Shown in pieces: positions 21,304 to 30,473 of a DNA stretch of 64,000 nt. The stretch spans positions 763,447 through 827,446 of the forward strand of contig QZLF01000001.1 of NCBI GenBank assembly GCA_016771945.1, read 5' to 3'. Origin of the DNA: Candidatus Leucobacter sulfamidivorax (GTDB taxonomy: Bacteria > Actinomycetota > Actinomycetes > Actinomycetales > Microbacteriaceae). The notes below the pieces were generated by a model that was not told the origin of the DNA, did not search any database, and saw nothing but the letters and a program-made list of their open reading frames with translations. The position numbers and the translations under genes were made by a program. Every line of letters starts with the position of its first letter. Position 1 is the first letter of the stretch.

Positions 21304-22161
21304 ATGCCAGTTCGGATCGTCGGCTTCATGCCCACGCCCTTCGACGACCGGGGAGGCGTCGACGCGGCCGCGCTCGCGGCGCTGGCCGGGGCGATCGCGG
21401 CGGAGGGGATCCACCCGGCGGTGCTCGGAGGGATGGGCGAGTACTACGCGCTGGATCGCGCGGAGTCGCGCGACTGCATGGTCGCGGCGATCGACGGCGC
21501 GGGCGGCGCGCCCGTGGTCGCCGGCATCGGCTGGTCGACGCGTGAGGCCGCGCTGCTCGCGGCGGACGCGGGCGAGGCGGGCGTCGACACGCTCGTGCTG
21601 AACCCGCCCTACTACGCCGCGCCCTCGCCCGAGGCCTACGCCGAGCACGTCCGGCGGGTCACCGAGGCCGGCGGCGTTGGGGCGATCGTCTATAGCAGCA
21701 AGGGCTACCCCATGACGGAGGCGCACCTCGAGCGTCTCGTCGAGGTTCCGGGCTTCCTGGGCGTCAAGGAGGAGCACTACGGGGTCGAGGAGACCGCCGG
21801 GCGCATCGCCCGCTGGGGCGACCGCGTCGAGTGGTGGGGCGTCGGCGAGGCCGGCGGATCCGCCTACGCCCGCGTCGGGGCGGGCACCGTGACGAGCTCG
21901 CTCTGCAACGTGCGTCCCGACCTCGTCGTGCGCGCGGTCGCGGCGCTCGTGAGCGGGGGAGAGGATCCCGAGGCCGTGCAGGCCGTCGAGGACTGGCTGG
22001 CGGCGCTCGCCGCCGACCGCCAGGGCGCACCGGCCTTCCTCACGGAGGCGATGCACCGCACGGCAGGCTGGAACCGCACCGTGCGGCTCCCGCTGCTGCC
22101 GAGCGACGCCGAGGGCCAGCGCGCCGTGCAGGCCTTCCTCGACGCCTGGGCGCGGCCGTAG
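21304..22161 (+). CDS. DapA-family aldolase/lyase (not dihydrodipicolinate synthase proper)
   Basis: A 285-residue class I aldolase of the DHDPS/N-acetylneuraminate-lyase family. The Schiff-base lysine is K155 in LGVKEEHYG and the tyrosine of VYSSKGYP takes the usual place. The GGxGE motif is GGMGEYYAL. Such enzymes make or break bonds to pyruvate or dehydrate 2-keto sugars. ATG at 21304 has GGAAGAG upstream; GTG at 21289 with GGGAGG is an equally good alternative. As first gene of the second island it may release pyruvate from a pathway intermediate. The loose match to true DapA argues against lysine biosynthesis. Confidence 0.85.
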   Translation: MPVRIVGFMPTPFDDRGGVDAAALAALAGAIAAEGIHPAVLGGMGEYYALDRAESRDCMVAAIDGAGGAPVVAGIGWSTREAALLAADAGEAGVDTLVLNPPYYAAPSPEAYAEHVRRVTEAGGVGAIVYSSKGYPMTEAHLERLVEVPGFLGVKEEHYGVEETAGRIARWGDRVEWWGVGEAGGSAYARVGAGTVTSSLCNVRPDLVVRAVAALVSGGEDPEAVQAVEDWLAALAADRQGAPAFLTEAMHRTAGWNRTVRLPLLPSDAEGQRAVQAFLDAWARP

Positions 22162-22178
22162 CGGATCGCGCGAACAAC

Positions 22179-22197
22179 TGTTGCCCAAAGCGCAACA
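22179..22197. promoter_or_regulatory. IclR-type operator candidate, copy 2
   Basis: TGTTGCCCAAAGCGCAACA is a perfect TGTTGC/GCAACA palindrome with a 7-bp centre. It lies 17 bp after the DapA-like gene and 75 bp before the monooxygenase ATG, the right place to control the monooxygenase-amidase-iclR run. Confidence 0.6.
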
Positions 22198-22272
22198 TGC
22201 GGAGTGGCCCGCCGGCGCCTGCTGAAACATGGAAGACGTCAGCCGAATTACCGATACGAAGGAGTGCAATCG

Positions 22273-23334
22273 ATGAGGATTGGCGCATTCACCCAGGGTT
22301 ATGTCCGCGCGGATTCCACCCCGCAGCGGCGCATCAGCGAGGTCGTCGTCGAGGCGATCGCGGCGGAGGAGGCCGGTCTCGCGTCGTTCGGCGTCTCGGA
22401 GCAGCATTTCCGCTTCCCCACCAACTCGACGGGCCCGATCGACTCGATCATGGCCGCCGTCGCGCAGGCCACCGAGCGGATCGACATCATGCCCGGCACG
22501 GTGATCCTGCCGCTGCACCACCCGCTGCACACCGCCGAGCGATGGGCGGCCATCGACATCATCAGCAACGGGCGCGTCTACTTCGGCGTGGGCAAGGGCA
22601 ACAACCCGCGCACCATCGACGTCTTCGGCGTCTCCTCCGATCACGCCGAGGCGATGACGCGCGAGGCGCTGCAGATCATCGTCAACGCGTGGACCCAGGA
22701 GTCGTTCGCCTTCGACGGCGAGTTCTGGCAGTTCCAGGAGATCGGCCTGTGCCCCCGGCCGGTCCAGCAGCCGCACCCGCCGATCGCCTGGTCGGGCCTG
22801 ACCCCGGACACCGCGCGCGTCGCGGGCGAGATGCAGGTCGGCCTCATGGCCGGCGCACTCGCCAACGACTGGGCGACGGTCGAGACGGTCATCGACACCT
22901 ACCGCGAGAACTGGAAGACGGGCACCCCGCTCGACAACGCCACTCCCTCCAAGAAGATCAACATGCTGATCAACGGTCACATCGGCAACTCCTTCGACGA
23001 GGTGAAGGAGCAGGTCGAGGACGGGCTCATGAACTACGTGCGCCGGATCGTGACCTTCAAGCGCGAGCTGCTCGCGCGCAACGGCACCCCCGATCCCGAC
23101 TACGGCTCCGAGTTCCTCGACAACTTCGAGGCCGCCGTGAGCAAGACCCCGAGCCTCTACGGCACGCCCGACGCCGCCCTCGAGGTGCTGCAGCAGTTCA
23201 AGGCGCTCGGCGTCGATCAGGTCGACGTGACCTTCGACTACGCCACGCACGAGGACATGGTGAAGAGCATCGGACTGCTCGGCGAGCTGGCGAAGGAAGT
23301 CGCGGAAGAGCCGCTGACCGCGGCCGTCGCCTAG
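22273..23334 (+). CDS. Luciferase-like (LLM) flavin monooxygenase
   Basis: A 353-residue LLM-class protein: MRIGAFTQGYV, FGVSEQHFRFP, the FMN-site run MPGTVILPLHHPLHTAERWAAIDIISNGR, and GVGKGNNPRTIDVFG. It differs clearly from the SsuD-like and RutA-like proteins of the first island and is nearer to bacterial-luciferase alpha-type monooxygenases. ATG at 22273 follows AAGGAG; the longer open frame upstream is ignored. It is preceded by operator copy 2 and followed by an amidase. It probably hydroxylates or cleaves an amide-bearing substrate; no flavin reductase is nearby. Confidence 0.87.
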   Translation: MRIGAFTQGYVRADSTPQRRISEVVVEAIAAEEAGLASFGVSEQHFRFPTNSTGPIDSIMAAVAQATERIDIMPGTVILPLHHPLHTAERWAAIDIISNGRVYFGVGKGNNPRTIDVFGVSSDHAEAMTREALQIIVNAWTQESFAFDGEFWQFQEIGLCPRPVQQPHPPIAWSGLTPDTARVAGEMQVGLMAGALANDWATVETVIDTYRENWKTGTPLDNATPSKKINMLINGHIGNSFDEVKEQVEDGLMNYVRRIVTFKRELLARNGTPDPDYGSEFLDNFEAAVSKTPSLYGTPDAALEVLQQFKALGVDQVDVTFDYATHEDMVKSIGLLGELAKEVAEEPLTAAVA

Positions 23335-23361
23335 GCAGCCGCGGAGACCGGGAACACCGCC

Positions 23362-24798
23362 ATGGCCGGACCGGGGGTGCGGATCGACGAGCTCGGCGAG
23401 CGCTCGCTGCGCGAGCTCCTGGGACTGCTCGAGCGCGGAGAGCTGAGCGCTCTGGAGCTCTTCGAGCGCACCCTCGCGGCCGCCGAGGCCCATCGGGATC
23501 TCGAGGCGTTCGTGACCATCGACCCCGAGATGGGGGTCGCGCAGGCGCAGGCCTCGGACGAGCGCCGGGGCCGTGGCGACGCCCGGCTCCTCGAGGGCAT
23601 CCCGATGCCCATCAAGGACATGGAGGCGACCCGGGGCCTGCGCACGACGCACGGCAGCCGGGCCTTCGCCCACTGGGTGCCGGAAGCGGACGGCGGGGCG
23701 GCTCGCGCCGCCCGCCGCGCCGGCGCGAACCTGTTCATGAAGAGCAGCACCACCGAGATGGCGCTCTCCGAGCTGAGCGGCAACCCGCTCGGCATCGTGA
23801 CCCGCAACCCGCTCGACCCGCGGCTCACCACCGGCGGCTCGAGCGCCGGGGCGGCGGCGGCGGTGGCGGCGGGGATCGTGCCGGCGGCGCACGGCTCGGA
23901 CGGCGCGGGATCGGTGCGGCTGCCCGCGGCCCTGTGCGGCATCGTAGGGTTCAAGCCCTCCTTCGGGGTGATCCCACGGTACCCGATCAGCGATCAGTGG
24001 GGCGGCCGATCCCACCACGGCGTGCTCGGCCGCACCGTCGACGACGTGCGGCTCGCTATGGGGGCCTTCGCCGCGGTCGACCCCATGGATCCGCTCACGA
24101 TGCGCGTCGACCTCGCCCGCGACCCCGGCGACGACCGCGTGGGCGGCGGCGCAGGCGGCAATGACGACCGCCATCGGCGGACGCCGCCGCTCGCGCGGCT
24201 GCGCTTCGCGGCGCTCGAGACCTGGGGGAGTTGCCGGGTCGATCCGGAGGTGGCGCGCGCGATCCTCGCCTTCGCGGAGCGGCTCCAGGGCCTCGGGCTC
24301 GAGCGTCTCGAGACGGGCCCCACGCCCGAGGTCGGAGGGGTGTTCGAGAGTCTCTACCTGCCGCAGCTCGCCTACGACGTCGCGCAGCTCGGTGCGGCCG
24401 AGCGGGAGCTGCTCGGCGACGAGGCGAAGCACTGGACGGACCGCGCCTCGGAGGTCGACCTCGCGCGGTTCATGGTCGCACGCGACGAGCGTGGCCGCCT
24501 GAACCGCTGGTGCTGCGAGGCCTTCGCCGACGCGGACTTCCTCCTGCTCCCCGCGCAGCACCGGCTCGCGTGGCCCGCGCACGAGGCCTGGGACGACGGA
24601 CCCGGCCCGCTCCTCTCCATCGGGTACCGCCTCGAACCCCTCGCGGTGTTCAACCTGCTCGGCTGGCCCGCGATCTCCCTGCCGCTCGGCACCTCGGACG
24701 ACGGGCGGGCGATCGGCGTGCAGCTGGTGTGCCGCCGGGGCGAGGACGCGAAGCTCCTTGACATCGCCGCGATGATCGAGCAGGTTCTGGGAATATGA
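23362..24798 (+). CDS. Amidase-signature hydrolase
   Basis: A 478-residue amidase-signature enzyme. The Ser-cisSer-Lys triad is visible: K85 in IPMPIKDM, the cis-serine in GGSSAGAAAAVAAG (about 158-171) and the nucleophile serine in GSDGAGSVRLPAAL (about 178-191). It hydrolyses an amide to acid and ammonia. ATG at 23362 opens MAGPGVRIDELG. Its stop overlaps the IclR ATG (ATGA at 24795-24798). Following the monooxygenase it suggests stepwise oxidation and deamidation of the island substrate. Confidence 0.9.
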   Translation: MAGPGVRIDELGERSLRELLGLLERGELSALELFERTLAAAEAHRDLEAFVTIDPEMGVAQAQASDERRGRGDARLLEGIPMPIKDMEATRGLRTTHGSRAFAHWVPEADGGAARAARRAGANLFMKSSTTEMALSELSGNPLGIVTRNPLDPRLTTGGSSAGAAAAVAAGIVPAAHGSDGAGSVRLPAALCGIVGFKPSFGVIPRYPISDQWGGRSHHGVLGRTVDDVRLAMGAFAAVDPMDPLTMRVDLARDPGDDRVGGGAGGNDDRHRRTPPLARLRFAALETWGSCRVDPEVARAILAFAERLQGLGLERLETGPTPEVGGVFESLYLPQLAYDVAQLGAAERELLGDEAKHWTDRASEVDLARFMVARDERGRLNRWCCEAFADADFLLLPAQHRLAWPAHEAWDDGPGPLLSIGYRLEPLAVFNLLGWPAISLPLGTSDDGRAIGVQLVCRRGEDAKLLDIAAMIEQVLGI

Positions 24799-25673
24799 CA
24801 CCTGAAGAGGGCCCCGAGCCCAGAGAACGAGACGGCGGCTCTCGCGCCGCAACCCTGCGCCGCGGCATCCGGCTGCTCGAAGTGCTCTCGACCGTCGACG
24901 GCAGCCGCATCTGCTGCACCCGGGTCACCGACCTCACCCGCATGCTCGACACGCACAAGAGCCAGATCTCACGCAATCTCGCCGTGCTCGCCGATCTCGG
25001 CATCGTCGAGCAGTGCGCCGAGCACCGCGGCTACCGGCTCACCTGGGAGCTGTACCGGCTCGGAGTCCGCAGCCACCACCGTCTGATCGTCACGACCGCG
25101 ATGGAGGCGCTGGAATGGCTGGCGCGCCACCTGAAGCTCTCCTCGTATCTGGTCATCCGGTCCGGCCTCGGCGTCTACCCGCTCTGGTCGGTGGCGCCCA
25201 GCGACGACGTGCCGCTTTCGCCGCCGGGCCTGGGGTGGAGTCTGCACGCCTCGGCGGCGGGCACGGCGCTGCTCATGGACTACGACCGCGACACCTTCTT
25301 CGCGGAGTTCGGAGACGTCTCGTTCGAGCGCTTCACCGAGCGGACGCCCACGACCGCGACCGAGGTCTGGGAGAAGATCACCATGGCGAAGCGGCTCGGC
25401 TACGCGATCCAGATCGGTGACTTCGACCCCGAGCTCTGCGCGATCGCCGTGCCGGTCGTGAACCCCTTCGAGCGCTTCGTGTTCGCGGTGTCGGGCAGTC
25501 CCGCGGCCATGACCGACCGCGTGGTGGAGATCAGCGATGCTCTCATCTTCGCCGCGGGCCGCATGCGCAAGAAGTTCACCCTGCTGCACGGGCGCCAGAG
25601 CGCCGATCAGGACGTGCCCCGATGGCTGTCGCATCTCTCGATGGCGGAACGGAGAAGAGGAAAGAATGAGTGA
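24795..25673 (+). CDS. IclR-family transcriptional regulator
   Basis: A 292-residue IclR regulator with an N-terminal winged helix (LRRGIRLLEVLSTVDG, then DLTRMLDTHKSQISRNLAVLADLGIVEQ) and a ligand domain ending in SDALIFAAGRMRKKF. It is translationally coupled to the amidase by ATGA and its 3' end overlaps the next gene by 8 nt. It is the only regulator gene in the second island, so the three TGTYGC-N7-GMAACA palindromes are best assigned to it. The effector is probably a pathway intermediate. Confidence 0.9.
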   Translation: MTPEEGPEPRERDGGSRAATLRRGIRLLEVLSTVDGSRICCTRVTDLTRMLDTHKSQISRNLAVLADLGIVEQCAEHRGYRLTWELYRLGVRSHHRLIVTTAMEALEWLARHLKLSSYLVIRSGLGVYPLWSVAPSDDVPLSPPGLGWSLHASAAGTALLMDYDRDTFFAEFGDVSFERFTERTPTTATEVWEKITMAKRLGYAIQIGDFDPELCAIAVPVVNPFERFVFAVSGSPAAMTDRVVEISDALIFAAGRMRKKFTLLHGRQSADQDVPRWLSHLSMAERRRGKNE

Positions 25674-26781
25674 GAGCACCCTGGTGCTGGTCGGGCCGCA
25701 GTCCACGCGGATACGGGACGCCTCCGGGCGCGAGCTCGTGAACTTCGCGTCGAACGACTACCTGCAGCTCGCGAACCACCCCGCGCTCGCCGAGGCCGGC
25801 ATCGCATGCCTGCGCGAGAACGGCGCCGGCATGGCCTCGGTCGCCTTCATCTCCGGGTTCCACCGCGCCCACGAGGAGCTGGAGCAACTGACCGTGGAGA
25901 TGCTCGGGGCCGAGGCCTGCATCCTGTTCTCGTCGTGCTACGCCGCGAACGTCGGACTGTTCGGCTCGCTCTACGGCGAGGGCGACCTGATCGTCTCCGA
26001 TGCGCTGAACCACGCGAGCCTCATCGACGGCATCCGGCTCGCCAAGGCGAAGCGCTCGCTCTTCCCCCACGGCGACCTCGCGAGGCTCGAGGAGATCCTC
26101 GCGGATCGCCGCGACTACGGCCGCTGCGCGATCGTCGCCGACACCGTGTTCTCGATGGAGGGCGACTACGCCGACGTCGAGGAGTTCAGGCGCATCGCCG
26201 CGGAGCACTCCTGCGACCTGATCCTCGACCACTCGCATCTGACGGGCACCGCGCCTCCCGACGGCATCGGGCCCTACAGCTGGTCCCCGCTGCCCGATGG
26301 CGAGTTCATCATCACGGGCACCTACGGCAAGGCGCTCGGCGGATCCGCCGGAGGCTTCGTCGCGGGATCGGAGGCCGTCGTCGCGCAGCTGCGGAAACAG
26401 GCGCGTCCCTACATCTTCTCGAACCTCATGCCCCCGGTCGCGGCGGCCATCGCCGCGGAGGCGATCCGGGTCATGCGGCGGGAGCCGGAGCGGAACGCGC
26501 AGCTGCAGCGCAACGTCGAGGCCTTCGCACGGATCGCCGCCGAGCTCGGCGTGCCCGTGCCCGAGGGGCAGCGGCACCCGATCGTGCCGCTCAAGGCGTC
26601 CGACGACGAGGCGGTGGCGCGGGCGAGCGTCCTGCTCGGGGAGCGCGACATCCACGCGGTGGCCATGTCCTACCCGGTCGTGCCGAAGAACGAGGGGCGG
26701 ATCCGCGTGCAGCTCACCAGCGGGCACACCGAGGAGGAGATGCGCGGCCTACTGTCGGCGTGGTCGGAGTGCGTGCGCTGA
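25666..26781 (+). CDS. Kbl-like PLP enzyme (alpha-oxoamine synthase family)
   Basis: A 371-residue fold-type I PLP enzyme very like 2-amino-3-ketobutyrate CoA ligase (Kbl): NFASNDYLQLANHP, GMASVAFISG, HEELEQ, SDALNHASLIDGIRLAKAK and the PLP lysine in GTYGKALGGSAGG. The DDSHAVG motif of Kbl is altered to LDHSHLTG, keeping the Asp and His that contact PLP. It lacks about 20 N-terminal residues relative to Kbl. ATG at 25666 overlaps the IclR stop. It may join or split glycine and an acyl-CoA, or act on a related amino ketone; the changed motif advises caution. Confidence 0.85.
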   Translation: MSESTLVLVGPQSTRIRDASGRELVNFASNDYLQLANHPALAEAGIACLRENGAGMASVAFISGFHRAHEELEQLTVEMLGAEACILFSSCYAANVGLFGSLYGEGDLIVSDALNHASLIDGIRLAKAKRSLFPHGDLARLEEILADRRDYGRCAIVADTVFSMEGDYADVEEFRRIAAEHSCDLILDHSHLTGTAPPDGIGPYSWSPLPDGEFIITGTYGKALGGSAGGFVAGSEAVVAQLRKQARPYIFSNLMPPVAAAIAAEAIRVMRREPERNAQLQRNVEAFARIAAELGVPVPEGQRHPIVPLKASDDEAVARASVLLGERDIHAVAMSYPVVPKNEGRIRVQLTSGHTEEEMRGLLSAWSECVR

Positions 26782-26830
26782 GCCGTCGGCTGAACCCCGA
26801 CGACCGCATGCAGGCGAGAAGGAGGAACGG

Positions 26831-28027
26831 ATGATCGACATCGAGAGGGCCCGGAGCCTGGTCGAGCCGCGGATGGCGGCGGGCGTCCGGATCAGCGACT
26901 TCCTCTCCGCCAACCCCGAGCTCGGCTTCGAGGAGGTGCGGAGCTCGGCCCGGATCGTCGAGGAGCTCCGGGACGGCGGCGCGACCGTGCGCACGGCGCT
27001 CTGGGAGCTGCCGACCGCCTTCGCGGCGGAGACCGGCTCGGGGGAGCGGTGCCTGGCGCTGTTCTCGGAGTTCGACGCGCTGCCCGACGTCGGGCACGCC
27101 TGCGGGCACAACCTGATCGCCGCGTGGTCGGTCGTCGCCTTCCTCGCGCTGCAGGACCTGGGCGACGAGCTCGGCAACCGCATCCGCCTGATCGGCAGCC
27201 CCTCCGAGGAGTCGGGGGCCGGCAAGCAGCTCATCATCGATCGCGGCGGGCTCGACGGGGTCGACTGGGGCGCGATGGTGCACGCCGCGCCGAGCGATGT
27301 GCTGCTGCCGGACATCCTGGCGATGAGCCACTTCTCCGCGGAGTACCGGGGCCTCGAGGCCCACGCGGCGGCCTTCCCGTGGAAGGGCCGCAACGCCGGC
27401 GACGCCGTGACGCTGGCGCAGACGGGCATCGGCCTGCTCCGGCAGCAGCTCCCGCCCGGCGACCGGGTGCACACCGCCCACCGGGGCGAGGGCGGCGCGG
27501 TCAATGTGATCACCGAGCGCGCCTCGCTCGAGTGCATGGTGCGCTCGCACGACGTGGAGGCGCTCGCGGTGCTGAAGGAGCGGGTCGAGAACTGCCTCCG
27601 CGGCGGCGCGCTCGCCACGGACACCTCGCTGACGCTGGAGCCCGCGGCGCCGGACTACGCGAACATGCGGCACGATCTCGCCCTGGCCGGGGCGTTCCGT
27701 ACGGCGGGGCGGGAGGCGGGGATCCCGTTCCCCGAGGACGAGGCGCTGCTCGAGGGCGGATCGGGTCTCGTCACCATCTCGACGGACATGGGCAACGTCT
27801 CGCACCGGGTGCCGTCGATCCACCCGATGGTCCGCATTCCGACCTCGGCGGTGAACCATCAGCAGGCCTTCGCCGACGCGTGCACGGGGGAGGCGGCGGA
27901 GAGCTGGATCCGGCGCACCGCCGTCGCGACGGTCCTCTTCGCGGCTCGCCTCGCGGCCGGACGAGCCGGGCGGACGGGAACTGTTGCACAAAGTGAAACA
28001 CCCTCCGCCGCGGTTCCCGATCTCTGA
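26831..28027 (+). CDS. M20-family amidohydrolase (AbgB-like)
   Basis: A 398-residue M20D-type metal-dependent amidohydrolase. Metal-site features are SEFDALPDVGHACGHN, then GSPSEESGAGKQ, and the dimerisation domain region LEAHAAAFPWKGRNAGDA resembles p-aminobenzoyl-glutamate hydrolase subunit B. ATG at 26831 has AGGAGGAA. It follows the Kbl-like gene by 49 bp. It probably removes an acyl or amide group from a pathway compound. The 3' end contains operator copy 3. Confidence 0.87.
   Translation: MIDIERARSLVEPRMAAGVRISDFLSANPELGFEEVRSSARIVEELRDGGATVRTALWELPTAFAAETGSGERCLALFSEFDALPDVGHACGHNLIAAWSVVAFLALQDLGDELGNRIRLIGSPSEESGAGKQLIIDRGGLDGVDWGAMVHAAPSDVLLPDILAMSHFSAEYRGLEAHAAAFPWKGRNAGDAVTLAQTGIGLLRQQLPPGDRVHTAHRGEGGAVNVITERASLECMVRSHDVEALAVLKERVENCLRGGALATDTSLTLEPAAPDYANMRHDLALAGAFRTAGREAGIPFPEDEALLEGGSGLVTISTDMGNVSHRVPSIHPMVRIPTSAVNHQQAFADACTGEAAESWIRRTAVATVLFAARLAAGRAGRTGTVAQSETPSAAVPDL
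27982..28000. promoter_or_regulatory. IclR-type operator candidate, copy 3
   Basis: TGTTGCACAAAGTGAAACA matches the TGTYGC-N7-GMAACA motif. It lies inside the last codons of the M20 gene and 175 bp before the MHS symporter ATG. The 147-bp gap 28028-28174 probably holds the symporter promoter and shows no gene. Confidence 0.55.
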
Positions 28028-28174
28028 AAACGTACCTTTCACAAGTGCTCTTCCGGTCCGGTCGAGGCGAGCTTCGAGCGGCCCGCGAACGGCGCTTGGC
28101 TCAATGGCGAGTACACAACCCGCAACGGCGGGCGGCTCGCAAACTCGAATGCACACCTGAGGAGTTTTGCGAAT

Positions 28175-29491
28175 ATGGCGAATAACAAGAAGAACGCGCG
28201 GCGTGCGGTACTCGCCGCCACGATCGGTACCTCGCTCGAGTGGTACGATTACTTCCTGTACGGCACGATGTCGATCATCGTCTTCCCGACGGTCTTCTTC
28301 TCGACCGGCGACGCGCTCGTGAGCACCCTGGTCTCGGTGTCGAGCTTCGGCCTCGGCTTCGTCGTGCGGCCGCTCGGCGCGTTCATCTTCGGCCGGGTCG
28401 GCGACCGCTACGGTCGGCGCAACGTCCTCATGATCACGCTCATCCTCATGGGCGTCTCGACGCTCATCATCGCGTTCACGCCGGCAGCGGCGACGATCGG
28501 CATCGCGGCGCCCATCATCGTGGTCTTCGCGCGCATGCTGCAGGGCCTCAGCGCCGGCGGCGAGTGGGGCGGCGCCATCCTCACCACGGTCGAGTCCTCG
28601 CCCGACGAGGCCTCGCTCGGCCAGCACCAGGAGGACAAGGCCGGCTTCTTCAGCAGCTTCGTGCAGGCGGCGTCGCCCATCGGCCTGGCGCTCTCGAACG
28701 CGGCCATCCTCCTGACGAGCCTGATGGGTCCCGAGGTCTTCATGGAATGGGGCTGGCGCATCCCCTTCGCCATCGGCGGCGTCATCGCCATCGTCGGCAT
28801 ATGGATCCGCCTCACCCTGGAGGAGACGGCCGTCTTCGAGGTGATGCGCGACACGGGCACGCTCGAAGCGGCGCCGATCGCCTCGGCCTTCCGCAAGGAT
28901 CTCGTCTCGATGATCCTCGTCGCGCTCGCCTACACCGGCGTCGGGACGATCTTCTACGTCGCCGTGATCTTCGGACAGAGCTTCGCGCTCAGCACGGGCC
29001 TCGTCCAGGCCGACGTCTCGCTCATCATCGTGGTCTTCGCCGTCGCCCTGGCGATCGCCACGATCCTGGTCGGCAAGCACTCCGACCGCATCGGGCATCG
29101 CCGGGCCATGCTCATCGGCCTGGGCGGCTGCGCGATCTACACCCCGTTCTGGATCCTCATGTTCATGACCGGCAACCTCCCGGTCGTGCTGCTCGCCTTC
29201 GTGATCCTCGCGGTCATCTTCGCCTACTGCTGGGCGCCGATGGGAGCGTTCTTCGCCCGGGCGATGAGCCTGTCGTCCCGCTCCAGCAGCCTGTCGATCG
29301 GCTACCAGGTCGGCACGATCCTGGGCGGGGCGATCCCCCCGATCCTCGCGGTCTGGATCTTCGGCGTCACCGGATCGATCTGGTTCATCGTCGCGTACAT
29401 CGTCGTGACGCTCATCATCTCCTTCATCGCGTCGGTGTTCCTCGCGCAGCGCACCGTGGCCGCAGAGGCCCGCGAGATGGAGCTCGTGTGA
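28175..29491 (+). CDS. MHS-family (metabolite:H+ symporter) transporter
   Basis: A 438-residue 12-helix MFS transporter of the MHS subfamily. It opens with the family hallmark ATIGTSLEWYDYFLYG, has the loop motif GRVGDRYGRRN and RMLQGLSAGGEWGGA. MHS members carry organic acids such as shikimate, proline/betaine or citrate with protons. ATG at 28175 follows GAGGAG. Its TGA overlaps the next GTG (GTGA). It is the likely uptake system of the second island, in contrast to the ABC importer of the first. Confidence 0.93.
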   Translation: MANNKKNARRAVLAATIGTSLEWYDYFLYGTMSIIVFPTVFFSTGDALVSTLVSVSSFGLGFVVRPLGAFIFGRVGDRYGRRNVLMITLILMGVSTLIIAFTPAAATIGIAAPIIVVFARMLQGLSAGGEWGGAILTTVESSPDEASLGQHQEDKAGFFSSFVQAASPIGLALSNAAILLTSLMGPEVFMEWGWRIPFAIGGVIAIVGIWIRLTLEETAVFEVMRDTGTLEAAPIASAFRKDLVSMILVALAYTGVGTIFYVAVIFGQSFALSTGLVQADVSLIIVVFAVALAIATILVGKHSDRIGHRRAMLIGLGGCAIYTPFWILMFMTGNLPVVLLAFVILAVIFAYCWAPMGAFFARAMSLSSRSSSLSIGYQVGTILGGAIPPILAVWIFGVTGSIWFIVAYIVVTLIISFIASVFLAQRTVAAEAREMELV

Positions 29492-30429
29492 TCGCCGCGC
29501 CGCCGCCCGCGCCCGCCTCCCAGGCGGGGGCCGTCGGAGTCATCGGTCTCGGAGCCATGGGGGCCGGCATGGCCGAAGTGCTGCTGCGAGCCGGATACGA
29601 GCTCCACGTGCTCGAAGGCCGGGCGGCGGCGCAGATCCGGCGACTCGGCGAGATCGGGCCGGTCGTCGCGCACCCGCGGCTCGCGGATCTGCTCGACCGG
29701 GCCGAGCACGTGCTCACCTGCCTGCCGGCGGGCCCGGATGTCGTCGCGGTCGCGCGGGAGCTCCCCGTCGACCCCTCGCGCAGCCGGGCGCTCATCGACT
29801 GCTCGACGATCGGCGTGAGCGCCGCCGCCGAGGTCTGGGAGCTCGCGCGGGCCGCCGGCTGGCAGTACGTCGACGCCCCGCTCACCGGCGGCCCCGCGCG
29901 TGCCGCGACGGGCGAGCTGCTCTGCTACCTCTCGTCGGACGGCGAGCCCCGCCCCGGGGTCATGGACATCGCGGATGCCTTCAGTGCGCGGGTCGTGCGG
30001 CTCGGAGAGCCGGGGAGCGGCCAGACGATCAAGCTGGCGAACAACTCGATCGTGCTCGGCCTCGTCGCGCTCAACGGCTACGCGCTCTCCCTCGCGGAGT
30101 CGGCGGGCGTGGGCGTCGACGAGTTCGCGGAGATCGTCCGCGGCGGGGCCGCCGACAACTGGCAGCTGCAGAACTACCTGCCGGCGGCGCTGGCGCCCGG
30201 CGCCCGGCCCGGCTTCGCGCTGCGGCTGGCGCACAAGGATCTCGGGCTCGTCATCGACGCCGCTCGGGGCCGGGACCTCGACCTCGGCGTGCTGGAGGCC
30301 GTCGACGCCGTGTACCGGCGGGCCTCCGCGCGCGAGGGGGATGAGGGCCGGCGACTCGACTTCAGCGCCGTGATCGGAGAGCTCGCCTCCGGTGCGCCCT
30401 CGATCTCCGGAGACCGCAGCTCAGACTGA
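29488..30429 (+). CDS. NAD(P)-dependent beta-hydroxyacid dehydrogenase-like protein
   Basis: A 313-residue 3-hydroxyisobutyrate-dehydrogenase-like oxidoreductase. The Rossmann motif VGVIGLGAMGAGMA begins near residue 17, the substrate region is DAPLTGGPARAATGEL, and the catalytic lysine lies in GQTIKLANNSIV. The start GTG at 29488 overlaps the symporter stop, so the two are translationally coupled. Substrates in this family are small 3-hydroxyacids or tartronate-like acids; the exact one is unknown. Confidence 0.88.
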   Translation: MIAAPPPAPASQAGAVGVIGLGAMGAGMAEVLLRAGYELHVLEGRAAAQIRRLGEIGPVVAHPRLADLLDRAEHVLTCLPAGPDVVAVARELPVDPSRSRALIDCSTIGVSAAAEVWELARAAGWQYVDAPLTGGPARAATGELLCYLSSDGEPRPGVMDIADAFSARVVRLGEPGSGQTIKLANNSIVLGLVALNGYALSLAESAGVGVDEFAEIVRGGAADNWQLQNYLPAALAPGARPGFALRLAHKDLGLVIDAARGRDLDLGVLEAVDAVYRRASAREGDEGRRLDFSAVIGELASGAPSISGDRSSD

Positions 30430-30473
30430 CCGCAACGCAGAAACCGACCGCAACCCAGAACGAAGGAGCAGCC

